Assembly: GCA_002633025.1 (NCBI GenBank)
Contig: NMRB01000193.1
Coordinates: forward strand, 139,226 to 203,225
DNA length: 64,000 nucleotides
Direction of reading: 5' to 3'
Origin: Notospermus geniculatus
Lineage: Eukaryota; Nemertea; Pilidiophora; Heteronemertea; Lineidae
The notes beneath the pieces are model-generated. The model was not told the origin of the DNA and ran no database searches. It saw only the letters and a list, made by a program, of their open reading frames with translations. Below are positions 32,902 to 44,140 of this stretch, one piece after another. Within the stretch, counting starts at the first letter, position 1. Every line of letters begins with the position of its first letter. The translations under genes and the position numbers were made by a program.

Positions 32902-35822
32902 AACCACGGTCCTGCACCTCCGTCGGAGACCTAAAGTTCAAGAATCTTGAAATTGGGCATGTTGCCAACTTCTGAGAATTTCAAAATAATTAGTTTCGAT
33001 AAACTATCTTGAACTACATGTACTCATATAGGCATGTACATGTACAAAGGAGAAGAGTTTTGACGGAATATCCAAAAGAAATGAAATCGTAATGAAAATT
33101 ATGAAAATTTTGTCATGATTAATATTATGACGAAATATGAACTTTACTAAATATTCTGTCAGGTTATGTGTTTTTTTTCGATGTTGGTTACGTTCACTGA
33201 ACTGCCACGTGTGATTGTTTACCTTTTATCATGTCGTCATTTCCGTTCACGGCACCGACCAATCAAGTAGCAGGATTTGGGTTGTGTGTCCAGGGTTCAA
33301 CCAACCCAAATCGCGGAAGTTTGGCGTTGGGGACAAGCTTTTTACCTCTGAGGGCCGAACTGACGATGACTCTAAGGTTTACCTTTTAGAATACGAGTCA
33401 GTGTTTGTCATCACATGTGCAAACACTTGTTTCTAAGGAGCGTTAATTTCACTGAAAGCCTCTGTAATATTCTGCGACAGCAGGGCTTTGGTCTTGCTCC
33501 TCTTCATACGCTCACACACAAAATTTGGTCAGTCGTGGGTGAAGAGAAGCGAACCCCTACTGGGGGAGGATGTTCTGCACAGAAAATTCAACTACTATAA
33601 TGTAGGTCAGGATGAAACCTGCGTAGGCCTAGGCCTTAATTCTACAGGGCCTACTACTTTAATATAGGTCAGGAAAAAAGAGCAGCATAAGACTAAACTG
33701 TATCAAATCAAATGTTTCCTTCCGTTATATTGCTGTGAGATTTTGAATTGGGAAAATTCCCACGTTGTCACAAGGAGGATTTATAAACAAAAGAGTAGTT
33801 TCCCATTTGCACTCTGCAAAAGTTGGCGAAATTCCTGGGCGACAGTCATGAGACTTTGGTCACAAGTCTTGACTCCCGTCATAACACCAATTAATTGTAT
33901 CCGCTCCGTTCTAATTTAGAGATTTAAGTGTTCTGTTTTTTTCCAATTGCTTGCATCAGTAAACTGATAGGTAAATTGATGCAGACGCATCTTATTAAGC
34001 AGAACCAAAAATTTATAAGGCGAGCAATGGCGGCGATGCTCCAGTACACCTTTGCCATGCAGCAGACAAAAGTTTATAGGCCTAAATGCACGGTCTGTCG
34101 TACATGTAGGTGCATCACATATTATGCGAAGGCCTTGCGCAAGACTGAAACGGCGACTGCATGGCAAAATTCGTCTCTTCGAAATTTTGTGAGGTTCGCG
34201 GAAGCTCTAGTCTAGTCTGTAGCAATTTCTCGATCAATCGGAGTCTGTTACTCCATGACGTCAGAGGTTTACCCCGTGACGCAGTTCCCGCCCTTTTTAT
34301 TCGACGATTGCATAAAGGCAGCTGGGATTTTTACAGTCGTCAACGAAAAAGCAAAAAAGTGCTGCCGGGTGTTTTTTCCTTTTTCAATTTTTATGTTCCA
34401 AAAACACTGTTAAATTTTTGTTCAGGTTTGCGCATGGGCCTCTGATCAATACCGACATTATTAACTCGTTATCTTTTCGGAGGATGGTGCTGAAATGTTG
34501 ACAATTGTTCGTAATTTACATCCTCGTTGCTGGCTTATCTCTTGAGATAAACTGACAGATCATGACCAAAATCTTGACCAAATTCCGCAGACGACATTGT
34601 CTTCCAAACCAGGAAACTGGGGACATCAAAACAGGTGCGCAAACCTTTTATACACGTGAGTAATAAAAAAAACAATGATTCGGGTTGCACCATCATCCAC
34701 TGGTGAATAGAGGTAGGCCTAACGATTAGGAAAAGAAACTCAAATAGGAAGTTCCGAAGACTGTCGTGACCAAATCACAATAGAGCTGGCAAATACTGTC
34801 CGGAAGAAAAAGTGTTGCTATTGGAATTGACAATGTGAAAAAAGGTTTTGGTGTACTTAGCATCATTGCGGAAGAAATTTCCAACTTGAAATGGGATAAA
34901 TCAACTATGACCATTGCATGACGAAATCTGGTGCAATCTGCTTGGAGTCTGGCGCCTACCTGTGACATAGCTGTACGCTGGAAAAAAGTTTCCAGAATTT
35001 TCCCAACATTTGAACAACATTCCTGAGCAACGCGATCTTTAGGCTCTGTAATGCACTGACCAACAAATTATAGAAACAGCTGAACAACATAAAACATGGA
35101 AAACTCTTATCCGCTGTACAACCATCTTGACTACTCAAGGGTTGTGACATCACTCCGCCCTCCGACTACTATACGCTCGCACAAGCCCTTGACGAACTTC
35201 GCTGGGAGAAGCGGTTTCCAACCAGATGTTCTGTTCGTGGACTCACTCCCGCTGTTAGTTTTCGACTTTCATCACAGATCGTTAACATTTGCAACAAACC
35301 TGAACATTTCTAAATACCACGTCAGTTTTTCTGCACACCTACCTTCTCTGGTTTAGAAAATTGACGGTATTTTTGTTCAAAAGCATAGTTCAAGAGAGTG
35401 GTGGGTAAATCGCAATAGATAGAATGGCTGACCATCCTCGTTCCTAATACTTTCCAACCACAAAATATACAGCGGCCGGTTTAACTGGCTTGGTGCCAAC
35501 CTGGGAGCGAGGTTGGTTCACAAGCGTTCTGATTGGTGCACCGCAACTCGAGGTGCGAGAGAAACAGAAATCCTGGCGAAGTTCTCCATGGGTTTGTGCG
35601 TACGAAGTATGAGGTAGTACAGACACATGGTAGTCCATGATGCTGTACAACTAGACAACATTTGTCAAAAGGTGTTTCTCTGCATGCTGGAAAAGTGTTG
35701 GGGCGTAGCGGCGGAAATCACGCGAAGGGGTTTCCACGTGTGCGGTTAACCGCAAATGAGTTGCTCTATAAAGTCTGGCATGTTTCTGGCCAAATACAAG
35801 TTCAAGTGGAGAAAAACATGTA

Positions 35823-35972
35823 GGGCCATATGCACCAAGCGAAGATTATCTTGAACACAGGTTAAGCTACAACTTTTCCATTGTCACATCATGCCCTGGC
35901 AAACCTGAACAATGGAAAAGTTGTGGCTCAACCTGAGTTCAAGATAATCTTCGTTTGGTGCATATGGCCCGT
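35823..35972. mobile_element. GGGCCATATGCACCAA palindromic element, copy 1
   Basis: A ~150-bp hairpin with GGGCCATATGCACCAAGCGA and its complement at the ends and CATCATGCCCTGGCAAACC in the loop. A second copy is at 47390-47521. Confidence 0.75.
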
Positions 35973-37177
35973 AGAGCACAACCTCAAGCCCCAGTCACAT
36001 ATCCACTCCGGGGCCCGTACGGCGAGTAAAAACAGACATTTTGGCCAATTTCTACGGTGCCCAGTTTGATCCAGCCTACTTTCCGCCTATCTATTGAGGC
36101 GATTTCGGCATGATTCATCTTAGATCCGAGATTCAGTCTCTAAAATCCGCAGCAAGCCGCTGGGTGGGGAAAATCGTACGGGGCCCGGTGCATTTGTGAC
36201 CTAGGCTTTATACGGCATTGAAGCGATATGACATAAAGAAACAGAATCCTAACCAGTTGTTTATTAACCAACCGGTGCGGGTTGCCGCACTGAAATCCTT
36301 TTTTGCAATCTGATTTTCCCCGTTTTCGTCGTCCCGCAGCAGATATTACATCATTTTTGCCGGACCGCTCAAATGGAAGGACATATTGGGAAATCTATTC
36401 AAACATTTGATGCGGATTCCGGCGCGGGAAACGGGTGCGGCCACGGGGCCGCGACGGATTTGCGAGAGGGGCGGTTTTCGCAGGCATTGCGATAAATATT
36501 TGGCTACAGCATCGAAGGAATCTCCAAAACCTTTGAAAATCGCACCGCTCACCGCAAAACGCTGGATTGGCGACGGGCCTCGCTGAAAATATTGCGTGCG
36601 CGTGCGCCCAGTGCAGAGTGGCTGTACATACATGTACATGTATATGTTGCATTCGACACCTGGCGGCTGGCTTTCAGGTCTTCCTCTCTACCTGAGTTTG
36701 AGATGGTCCCTAACTTCTCAACTGCGTAATTGGATCCTTTCCATCCCAGGAATCGATGACATTGATTGACCTTTGACACTGTTTGCCAACATTCGCAAAC
36801 AACGCCTTATACCAAATGATAATTCGTCTTGATAAGTTCAAATTATTCCAGCACCGTCTCAAATGGACAATAATTGATGGATCATGCCGCATCATCCGCT
36901 GTGGAACAATAATTGTGCGGATGTGGGTTTTTTTCTTTTGAATTTAATTCGTCGCCTACATGAATTATGTTGATGTCTTTCGGGATCATTTTCTGCTGCA
37001 TTAATTCGACTTATTCTGTTGTGTCGTCTGCGACTCGAGGCCTCCCACCGTTCTTTACACTCTTGCAAAGGCAGTCAGATTTTGGCATCGCGAAATAATC
37101 CGTAGTTGAGAGAAACGATTTATCTCCGTTCGGCTAAAAATCTAATCTATTCTAGACCTGTCGCACTAATAGTAATA

Positions 37178-37326
37178 GGGAGGTTTAGAAATCAAACGAT
37201 AAACGAAAACGTTAACGACAACGTTATTTTTGTGCCGAAAATGCAATATAAAATCTGGTTAATGTGTAGTGTGACAAATAACGTTGTCGTAAAGTTTACG
37301 TTGATCGTTTAATTTCTAAACCTCCC
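37178..37326. mobile_element. Palindromic TA-type MITE, copy 3
   Basis: GGGAGGTTTAGAAATCAAAC arms with TA at 37176-37177 and 37327-37328. Confidence 0.8.
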
Positions 37327-37785
37327 TAATATCAAAATTATATCACACCGGTGTGATACATTTTTGGTAATATCTTTGACTGCTCCAAGGCCCCGGCTTT
37401 CTCCAGTATTCCATCAAATCCGTTAAACGTACTGTTCATAGAGAAACGTACTATTCATAAACGTACTGTTCTGTTCGCAGCGGAATCCGTTGTAGTGGAA
37501 ACAGGCCTTTACTGCCGAACGGTGTGAAATGCACTAAGTGTGTAGAGGCCTACAGAAACGCGAATCAAACCTACTCGCTTTAATCTGGCTAATTTCATTA
37601 ATGTCAAAAAAAGACGCCAAGGAACGGATTCTAGAGCACGTACGCAGTTATTTTGTTTGGGTTTTTTTCTCAGTTACAATCTGACTTGTAGTAGCATTCG
37701 TCAATTCTTTGTCCGTTGATGCAGATCCGCTTTTGTATATATTTTTTTCATGAGCGGACGATCCAGGTAAATAAAGGATCATTAA

Positions 37786-38029
37786 AGATAATGTATCACG
37801 GGTATTTTCGCGGGCCACGAAAATCATTGTTTATTTATATGTTTGTTTGTGTCCAGTCTTTCTTTGTCCCAGAGTAATTTGTTGGTGGCATGCCCCTCTA
37901 GAAATTCTGTTGATACTGAAAATATTCAATTTGGTGGGTTGGCATGTCACAAAAGTAGAAAACAACATAACGTAAACATCCTTGTTTACAAACACTGAAT
38001 GTAAACAATGAAGTCATGATACATTATCT
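37786..38029. mobile_element. TTAA-type MITE (AGATAATGTATCA), copy 3, beside bHLH exon
   Basis: A complete 244-bp element with TTAA at 37782-37785 and 38030-38033. Its right end is only about 44 bp upstream of the first bHLH exon, so it must abut or overlap the branch-point region of that intron. Confidence 0.82.
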
Positions 38030-38073
38030 TTAAGATGGTTCATACTGGATACCATTTTCCTTCTTTCCTCTAG

Positions 38074-38240
38074 GTCCACCCCAGCCCCTTCCAAGGAACG
38101 ACGGCTAAAAATCAACGGCAACATCAAAACGATATGCAAATTATTGCCTATCAAGGAGTCGACGAAAACGAGGCTCTCGCAACACAACACGATGTCTTAC
38201 AGCATTGTTTATATAAGAAAGGACAAGTTTTTCGGGAAAG
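38074..38240 (+). CDS. NPAS4: NPAS4-like gene, exon 3a (bHLH domain, version A)
   Basis: The exon lies between TTCTTTCCTCTAG and GTAATT. It takes one base to complete Arg, has 55 codons and leaves one base for Gly. It encodes STPAPSKERRLKINGNIKTI, then CKLLP as end of helix 1, a loop (IKESTKTRLSQ), helix 2 (HNTMSYSIVYIRKDKFF) and GKG. NPAS4/dysfusion proteins start their bHLH with STKGASK.RRD.IN..I..L..LLP and end helix 2 with YIRK, so the match is clear though divergent. The domain should bind DNA as a dimer with an ARNT-type partner in the nucleus. Exon 3b encodes an alternative to it. Confidence 0.85.
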
Positions 38241-38296
38241 GTAATTTTTTGTCCACCAGACGATGTTATTCATGTCGATGTCTGCGTCCCTTTCAG

Positions 38297-38448
38297 GTCA
38301 ACCCCTGCCCCTTCGAAAAAAAGAAGGTTAGCCATCAATGAACTCATTGAAACGATGGGTAAACTCCTGGTGAAGGGAAAACTGACACAACACAGTATCA
38401 TGTGCCTGAGCATAATTCTGTTGAGAAAGCATAAATCTCTGGCAAAAG
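38297..38448 (+). CDS. NPAS4: NPAS4-like gene, exon 3b (bHLH domain, version B)
   Basis: The exon lies between CCCTTTCAG and GTAATA, with the same phases as 3a (phase 2 in, phase 1 out). It has 50 codons: STPAPSKKRRLAINELIETM, then GKLLV, a loop five residues shorter than in 3a (KGKLTQ), and helix 2 (HSIMCLSIILLRKHKSLAK). The basic motif SK.RR..IN is kept while much of the rest differs, so this is an old exon duplication. Only 56 nt separate it from 3a, and including both exons would break the frame. It replaces 3a rather than following it, or it is unused. Confidence 0.8.
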
Positions 38449-39248
38449 GTAATAAGAAAATTGAACATTTTGCCTCCGAAGCGAAACAGTTTTTCCTTGC
38501 TTTCTCAAGACCTGCATTCCTATCCAGTGGTAAGGGACCACGCATCTGCTTACGGTCGTGATTTTGTCCTGATATTCTGAATGTGAACTATTTGTTTAAC
38601 TGCCCATTGGGAGGCACAATATAAATGCACACGGTATGCACTGCATACTGATGGCTGTATATCCCTGCATTTACGTCACGGGCCCTCATTACCATATTGA
38701 CCTAACTTTTGACCTTTCGCGAACTTTCAATCGGAAAACATGATTTCTGATCAATTAACTGTTTTTTTCTAAAAAAGTCACGATTGCATCTAAAAATACA
38801 CGGATTCTTTAATATGGATATGGAAGGTTACTTTATCAATATTCCGTTGGTTGAATATGTAGAATGTTTACATTTTGGTCAGAATTAGCACTCTAAAGTG
38901 GTTGTGTTATCAGGGGACGTGTGACATGGAAAGAACCTCATTATGATTGGTTACATTTATGTCACGTGTCATTAGATCGTGGAAAAAAGTCGTGAACCAA
39001 TGAATGAAGCACAATCAACATGTCCGAGTGTGTCCTAATGTCGCCTCCACAGTCAGTCATAGGCGTAAGGGCGAGCTATGCTTAACTGCCGTGCACATGC
39101 GCACACATAACTCATCAGTGCTTGGAGCGTTTTTATACATTGAGTCTGGTCCCCTTGCATCGATTACATCACCCTCGTCGTGTGTGTCTGTAAGACGCTC
39201 TTCGGTTAATTTTACAGGTCATCGTGAGCTCTCAGTATTATCGAGATA

Positions 39249-39728
39249 ATGGGCCGTATTCTGGAAGCTTCCTTAACTCTAAAGCCTCGCTTATGTCGCC
39301 CTACGTTGTGATAGAAATAGCGTCAACAAGTTGCAACTGATAACTTATGTCACCACCGACTAGAAAAATACCGATCGGTCGCAACTACCTGGAACTAGTT
39401 TATCGCCGTCTTTTGAGTGCTTATGTCGACACTGATTTCTTTTGATTTTAAGTAAAACATGCTGAAGCTGAACACGTGCGATTTTCAGGATCTGGATATT
39501 TTTAGTTTGCAACTAGTTACTCTCTGACGCCCGAGAGCTTATGTCACCTTGTAGTTGTGACTGATTAGTTCCAACTACGCGCCGATTATCAGTTGCCAAC
39601 TAGTTCTGACTGAACGTAAGGGCGACATAAGCGAGGCTTAAGGTTTACCTTTAGCTATTGTTTGCAGGGCAGAATACAAAAGCTTAAAGTGGACCTTAAA
39701 GTTAAGGAGGCTTCTAGAATACGGGCCA
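39249..39728. mobile_element. GGGCCGTATTCTGGAAGC element with nested hairpin
   Basis: The outer arms GGGCCGTATTCTGGAAGC and GGCTTCTAGAATACGGGCC enclose a further inverted repeat (AAGCCTCGCTTATGTCGCCC at 39281 and its complement near 39635). This is probably one element inserted in another. Intron 3 of the NPAS4-like gene. Confidence 0.7.
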
Positions 39729-39731
39729 TTG

Positions 39732-39842
39732 GCTGGTATTCATAAAAGTTAGCCAATGCTTTTACTTAAGATTTGCACAGCGAGGTCCAATGTAAATGTA
39801 CTACAAAACTTTTTCTAGATTTTATGAATGCCAGCCAATAGC
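39732..39842. mobile_element. GGCTGGTATTCATAAAA palindromic element
   Basis: A ~110-bp hairpin with TTGGCTGGCATTCATAAAAT-type ends, directly following the previous element. Confidence 0.7.
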
Positions 39843-39951
39843 CCGTATTTTAGAATGCTCCTCAACGCACGTAAAGGAGTTCCTCAATGGCTAGTAGCCT
39901 TGAGGAACTCCTTTACGTACATGTACGTTGAGGATCTAAAATACGGGCCAT
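39842..39951. mobile_element. GCCCGTATTTTAGAATGC palindromic element
   Basis: A ~110-bp hairpin with arms GCCCGTATTTTAGAATGCTC and GATCTAAAATACGGGC and an inner stem AAAGGAGTTCCTCAA. Confidence 0.7.
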
Positions 39952-40041
39952 AGTAAGACAAGTTTCCACTCGAGTTCTCTACTGCTTTTCCTCGACACAC
40001 TATACATGTAGATGTGGACTTTAATCGGTATTTTATTACAG

Positions 40042-40124
40042 GTTTACAGAATTTTGGACCCCCGTCGCCTCTAGATTCGATAAACCTGTCGGAGTTTGCT
40101 GGAGAGTGCGGTGACGTAACTGGG
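40042..40124 (+). CDS. NPAS4: NPAS4-like gene, exon 4 (bHLH-PAS linker)
   Basis: An 83-nt exon between TTTATTACAG and GTGAGT, entering in phase 1 and leaving in phase 0. After the split Gly it encodes LQNFGPPSPLDSINLSEFAG and ECGDVTG. It occupies the place of the short linker between helix 2 and PAS-A in vertebrate NPAS4. The linker itself is poorly conserved, so the call depends on the phase match to both bHLH exons and to exon 5. Confidence 0.75.
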
Positions 40125-40139
40125 GTGAGTATGGGCCTA

Positions 40140-40245
40140 CCTGTACTTATACTTAAGTCAAAGTGTGATACTTCTCTTTTGTGTTGAACAAAGGATAAGT
40201 GTCATAGCCTACTTAGACTTAGATAGTTTTATGAATACGGCCCCT
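40140..40245. mobile_element. TATTCATAAAACTA palindrome (relative of 29892 family)
   Basis: Contains TACTTAAGTCAAAGTGTGAT, TTTTGTGTTGAACAAAGGAT and AGTTTTATGAATACGGCCCC; the left end is decayed. Lies in the 421-bp intron 4. Confidence 0.6.
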
Positions 40246-40545
40246 GGCGTCATCACAGAAAGCAAATAGCAACAGGTCACGTGTGTTCCAGCGGTTTGTA
40301 AGACGGTGAATTTTCATCCACGGTGTTGGTACATGTATCTGCATAATCCATGTTTCCCACATATTCCCGAGGTTATCAGCGGTTCTTAAAGGCTCCCTCC
40401 CTCCGTCACCGCATGCAAACCGTGCGCGGTGACGAAGGAAGCGAGCGCTAAGAATCTTTGACATCCTCGGGATCGTTTCCAACGCACCGTGGCTGTACCG
40501 TAACCATCCCCCGGCAACTTTGATTTCACTCCAATTCTTCTTCAG

Positions 40546-40635
40546 GCCATGGTCGGGTTTATGATTGCCACAACGAAAACTGGGAAGTTGATTTATCTGT
40601 CAGAGAATGTTACGCAGTATCTTGGCCATTCTATG
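40546..40635 (+). CDS. NPAS4: NPAS4-like gene, exon 5 (start of PAS-A)
   Basis: A 90-nt exon, phase 0 at both ends, between CTTCTTCAG and GTAAGT. It encodes AMVGFMIATTKTGKLIYLSE and NVTQYLGHSM. This is the N-terminal beta strands of a PAS-A fold: the GF....TGKL.YLSE.V...LGHSM pattern is almost that of vertebrate NPAS4 (GFLLVFT.EGKLLYLSESVSEHLGHSM). It is the strongest single piece of homology in the gene and fixes its subfamily. Confidence 0.93.
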
Positions 40636-41851
40636 GTAAGTCAGCCTAAAATATGATAGGGCCTAAATAGTGTACATGTACAAGCTGATCGCCTATACAT
40701 GTACCATCCTGAGCTAATCGTTCTTAAATGTTCGCTCTCTCCGTCACCGCAGATGAGTTGTACATGTACTTGCGCCAGTGACGGAGAGGGACATCCTCCC
40801 ACAGCAGAGGTTTTTACCTCGCTCCTCTTCATCCACTCACACATGTGCGAGTGTATGAAGAGGAACGAGACCAAAGCCTTGCTATGGGAGGATACGGAGG
40901 GAGCGGGCGCTAAGAACCTCTAGGCCTACTATTCTCAGGATGGCCTTTACTTTAGCAGCATTCAACTGTTGCTTTCAATCTGACAAGTTGTCCGTTGACG
41001 AATTATTGTCGAGTCAGAGTGTCAGCAAAAATGGCAATTGTCAATGGTACAAATGGTACGAAATTTGTAAAGTGCGGAAAATAGAGAGAAATGGCCATCA
41101 AATGTGTATGATTTCGCAAATTATTATATAATTTGAACGTGATATCGTGGCCAGAACTCTGACATTTTATGGAAAAGGAAATTCCTTTTTGTGCAATCGT
41201 CTCTGACTAATTCTTCCGAAATTGTTTTCTTAATATGACACACGGAAAGCTAGCAATCAGCGAAATGACATCAGAAGTATGGCGATCTCGCCGTATTTTC
41301 CTAAATTAAATGGTGCATCATGCATCCTAAGCGTTCTCGTATTACAATTGTTATTACATACAAAGTGATATTGAGAATGGTCAGGTTCGCTACGGCCATT
41401 TCCATCTGACTTATACAGAGTTGCAGCACCATCTTTGTACGTCTTAGGGTGAAAAAGACCCTTGCTGAGTACCCTTTTCTACGGAGTTTAAAAAATTGTT
41501 GTGAAGGTCACAGCTGACATGCGTCGCAAATGATGAAGTAGTCCTTCAAGGTCATTGACATTTGCTTTTTGACATTTCGTCAAAAACACCAGGTTTCAGC
41601 ATGACGTCATCCTTCAAGGTCATTGTCATTTAATCTTCGACCTTTCGTCAAATACACCAAAATTCAGAATACATATACTGTTTTTATCACATGACACAAC
41701 GGTAATCTTTCAAGGTCATTGAATTCGCCTTTCGACCTTTCGTCAGATACACCAAAATTCAACACGATTCGGTTTTTAGCATATTATACGACGTAATCCT
41801 TCAAGGTCACTGACATTCACCTTTCGACGTTTCGTCAAATGCACCACGAAA

Positions 41852-41999
41852 GGGAGTTTAAGAAATCAAACGATAAACGTTAACTTTACGACAACGTTGT
41901 TTTTGTACCGAAAATGCAATATATAACCTGGTGAATTCGCAGTATGAAAAATAACGTTGTCGTAAAGTTAACGTTTATCGTTTGATTTCTTAAACTCCC
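41852..41999. mobile_element. Palindromic TA-type MITE, copy 4
   Basis: GGGAGTTTAAGAAATCAAAC arms, with TA on the right (42000-42001) and AA on the left. Inserted in the TCAAGGTCA array. Confidence 0.78.
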
Positions 42000-42059
42000 T
42001 AATGTCAGCATGATTTCTTGACATAGTCCTCCGAGGTCGTTTTTCGAGGTTTCGTCACC

Positions 42060-42193
42060 AGGGCCCGTATTCATAAAACCTTGCAAGGCTAAGTTACATG
42101 TACTTGCTATATTGGCCAATTTATATAGACCGATGAACACAACTAGCAACCAACTACACTGTAAGCTAGCAAGATGTTATGAATATTGGCCCT
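42060..42193. mobile_element. GGGCCCGTATTCATAAAACC palindrome, copy 1
   Basis: The arms GGGCCCGTATTCATAAAACC and TGTTATGAATATTGGCCC bound ~134 bp; stem core GCTAAGTTAC and loop TATATAGACCGATGAACACA. Interrupts the array. Confidence 0.75.
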
Positions 42194-42428
42194 GAATTCA
42201 ACACTATTCAGCTTTTGGCATATTACACAACGATAATCTTTCAAGGTCACTGAATTCACCTTTCGACCTTTCGTCAGATATACCAGAATTCAACACGATT
42301 CGGTTTTTAGCATATTATACTCGTAATCCTTCAAGGTCACCTTTCGACGTTTCGTCAAATACACCACAAAGTCAGCATGATTCCTTAACATAATCCTCCA
42401 AGGTCATCGAGGTTTCGTCAAATACAAC

Positions 42429-42557
42429 AGGGCCCATATTCATAAAACCTTGCTAGGCTAAGTTAGTTCCTTGCTAAATTGGCCAGTTTATGTAGACCGA
42501 TGTACATGTACACAACTAGCAACTAACTAAGCTAGCAAGATTTTATGAATATTGGCC
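42429..42557. mobile_element. GGGCCCATATTCATAAAACC palindrome, copy 2
   Basis: Same family as 42060-42193, inserted in the next array unit. Confidence 0.75.
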
Positions 42558-43423
42558 CCGAATTCAACACTATTCAGCTTTTGGCATATTACACAACGAT
42601 AATCTTTCAAGGTCATTGACATTCACCTTTCGACGTTTCGTCAAACACCTCAGAATTCAACCTGATTCCGTTTTTGGCATATTACGCTACGTAATTCGTA
42701 CATATGATTCGTGTTGAGTGGGAGCGAGGAGAAAAATTAGATGCGGTAGCGCACACAGATGATCTTATATCAAAGTGACGTCAAAATGAAAAACCCTTTG
42801 ATAAAGACTACACCCTATTCTTGGAATCACTACCAGCTATATTCATCCAGGAAAATTTAATTTTGTGTCACTGCAACACCCAACAGTGGCATAAAAACTA
42901 ATAAACGTTCTCGCTAAAGGTCACATTTTTGACGCATTACCATGATTAGATAATTTTCGGTTAATATCAATTACCGTGACTATGAGTATGCTTCCATTAT
43001 CATAGATACTCTTTCCTTAGTGAAAATTTCCGAAGTCAAAATTTGATTCGGGTACTCGACAGGAAGCATGCAATTCTTTGGTGAAAGGGATCGAATTTCA
43101 ACTCTGAAAAAAAGTACAATACCAAGAGTTCAGTACAAATACAGAGGAGGCACGATGCTTTATTTGCTGTCATGTCCATTAATATTTGAAGTCAAAATTT
43201 ATATGAAATTTTCCCGTTTCGTTAATTTCGCTTTCCTCAATCCCGAAATCAATGGACTTCGTGAGGGGAACATTTTTCTTTGCAGTGAGTGTATAGGACG
43301 TGCATTGATGGAAAATGAAATGGAAACAAACTTTCTGAAAACCCGTCCACAGCAACCTGGCGCGAAGGGTTGAACAAGTCAAAGTACCAACCCCAACCCC
43401 CCCCCAAATATGGGGTGTCCTGG

Positions 43424-43567
43424 CAATGCGCCTTATTAGGGAGTTTTCGCAAAGCCTCCGAAACGCCAACGCGAACGCCAAACCCATTGTTCGATGCCAC
43501 GAAGAGAGCACCGAACAAAAGGACGGGCGTTCGCGTTGGCATTTCGGGGGCTTTTCGAAAACTGGGG
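43424..43567. mobile_element. GGGAGTTTTCGCAAAGCC palindromic element
   Basis: GGGAGTTTTCGCAAAGCCTC pairs with GGGGCTTTTCGAAAACT, and CCAACGCGAACGCC with GGCGTTCGCGTTGG. It directly precedes the SINE at 43568. Confidence 0.7.
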
Positions 43568-43815
43568 AGCGCGGTGGCATAATGGTTAGGGCTGTGAACT
43601 CGTGATCGGAAGTTCGCGGGTTCGATCCCCGGCCGTGCCACTCTGTAACTCTCAACTGGCCTGAAATGTCCATCGTGTGCGCTATATTGTGGCTGCCCTT
43701 TGGTTTCTACAGAAAGGTTTCTGAATCATAGGCTGGGGTAATAATGTGTGAAGCGCTTAGAGAGCGTAATACGCTATGAAGCGCTATATAAGAACTCACC
43801 ATCATCATCAACTCT
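43568..43815 (+). mobile_element. Full-length tRNA-derived SINE with L2-type tail
   Basis: The tRNA-like head has an A-box (GTGGCATAATGGTTAGGG) and B-box (GGTTCGATCCC). The body carries a 3' segment GAAGCGCTATATAAGAA typical of SINEs mobilised by L2/CR1-clade LINEs, and the end is a CATCATCATCA microsatellite. Overlapping ORFs on both strands are SINE shadows. Located in intron 5. Confidence 0.85.
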
Positions 43816-43840
43816 GTAACGACAACATAGCCCTGCGAAA

Positions 43841-44062
43841 TATACTCTAGATTCGTTCTTCTAAGGTTACTTTACTGAACACCCATATGACCGCCTACCA
43901 TATTGAAAATGCATGTGGCAAAATAAAGAGCTGTAACGCAAGACTCACTCATTGGTCAGTTATGTTGAATAGAATTAATAAATTCTTTGTATGGACTATA
44001 TTGTGGGCCAGGCAAGCTACAGCATGAATATCTGAAGTGACCTTAGAAGAACGAATCTAGAG
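43841..44062. mobile_element. CTCTAGATTCGTTCTTCTAA MITE
   Basis: Terminal inverted repeats of about 27 bp beginning CTCTAGATTCGTTCTTCTAA, with TA flanks on both sides. 222 bp, non-coding. It ends about 80 bp upstream of exon 6. Confidence 0.78.
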
Positions 44063-44140
44063 TAGTTTCTCTGGAGTCAAAAATGTCATTGACGTCTTCC
44101 TCGATCATCAGAGTAAAGGTTCAAGAAATGTTACTTGCAG

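Larger units (their letters stand above)
20315..38073 (+). other. Intron 2 of the NPAS4-like gene (repeat-filled)
   Basis: About 17.8 kb between the leader exon and the first bHLH exon. Most of what I can identify is mobile or tandem sequence, listed separately. In the larger plain stretches (20320-21060, 22300-23450, 32016-35820 and 35980-37175) I find no recognisable exon or RNA gene. Confidence 0.55.
41500..42700. repeat. ~100-bp intronic repeat array with TCAAGGTCA motifs
   Basis: Units contain CTTCAAGGTCATTGACATT, CACCTTTCGACCTTTCGTC and TTCAACACGATTCGG, repeated in three blocks (about 41500-41850, 42195-42425 and 42545-42700). At least seven exact TCAAGGTCA words are present, the extended half-site bound by ERR/SF-1-type nuclear receptors. 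The blocks are separated by three palindromic MITEs. The array lies in intron 5 of the NPAS4-like gene. Confidence 0.75.

Noticed and set aside
43179-43673. 164-codon minus-strand frame with a GRGSNPRTSDHEF-like segment
   Set aside because: The segment is the antisense reading of the tRNA-like head of the SINE at 43568, joined to the neighbouring hairpin.
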